Positions 21,176 to 21,311 of a DNA stretch of 21,311 bases are shown in pieces. A program made the translations under genes and the position numbers. Within the stretch, counting starts at the first letter, position 1, and every line of letters starts with the position of its first letter. Under the pieces are notes generated by a model. That model made no database searches. It saw only the letters and a list, made by a program, of their open reading frames with translations, and was not told the DNA's origin. Source of the DNA: Oscillospiraceae bacterium (GTDB lineage: Bacteria; Bacillota; Clostridia; Oscillospirales; Ruminococcaceae); the NCBI GenBank assembly GCA_900768245.1, contig CAAGCE010000274.1:1-21311 (forward strand), written 5' to 3'.

Positions 21176-21311
21176 CTAATAACCAATTGTTCTATAGGTC
21201 ACCTCTAAAAACCATAGTGCCTCAGATGCGCAGTCAGATTTTTCGTCAGATTGTATAGAAATTTCGCAGGCATACTGTCGTATGTCAAGAAATTTATGTG
21301 CAAGATGACGG
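21173..21311. repeat. Intergenic foldback-type repeat, cut by the window end
   Basis: It starts ATACTAATAACCAATTGTTC, like the foldback at 3298, then CTATAGGTCACCTC and TAAAAACCATAGTGCCTC. From 21196 to 21311 its reverse complement matches 8848-8974 closely. It continues beyond the window, so its far end is unseen. Confidence 0.8.

Overview
The window looks like chromosomal DNA from a low-to-mid GC Firmicute of the Oscillospiraceae, most likely Ruminococcus or a close relative. The basis is AGGAGG-type ribosome binding sites, strong TTGACA/TATAAT promoters, AT-biased codons, lipoproteins followed by Ser/Thr/Ala-rich linkers, a CBM35-GH26 mannanase lipoprotein, and many short intergenic repeats. 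No 16S or other species marker is present, so the genus is an inference.

Left part (1-3.5 kb), mostly on the minus strand: cysK with a leader that carries a possible nine-codon uORF ending in Cys; a hicA-hicB toxin-antitoxin pair (hicA has only 57 codons); a structured non-coding RNA with its own promoter and terminator, possibly 6S RNA; and a GNAT acetyltransferase beside a 161-bp foldback repeat. Middle part (3.5-10.5 kb): a large membrane-anchored vWA protein with a calcium-type repeat; a TPM-domain membrane protein with a zinc ribbon; tRNA-Thr(CGT) followed by a two-gene small-protein/zeta-like kinase unit; a nested repeat; a YaiI-family protein; and a CheW protein split by a CZB domain.

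Right part (10.7-17.7 kb): a complete phosphate-acquisition and signalling operon on the minus strand, pstS-pstC-pstA-pstB-phoU-phoB-phoR. PstS captures phosphate, PstCA-PstB imports it, PhoU reports flux, and PhoR-PhoB control transcription. Its pstC-pstA and pstA-pstB gaps are almost filled by two different intergenic repeats. PstS has its two halves in swapped order, as I recall for streptococcal PstS. A divergent intergenic region with PhoB/PhoP-box-like repeats in 11-bp steps separates pstS from a plus-strand lipoprotein gene, which is therefore a candidate Pho regulon member. The window ends with the mannanase lipoprotein and a repeat that is an inverted copy of the one at 8.85-8.97 kb.

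A recurring theme is dispersed non-coding elements. One family is GC-rich with an A/T-rich edge (copies near 121, 2597, 10470, 10575, 15580 and 19347). Another is foldback or MITE-like, with termini resembling ATACTAATAACC (3298, 8719, 21173). A further terminus resembles ACCTCTAAAAACC (8687, 14508, 21198), and in two cases element edges form the stop codon of the neighbouring gene. No transposase, CRISPR array, rRNA or complete prophage is visible.
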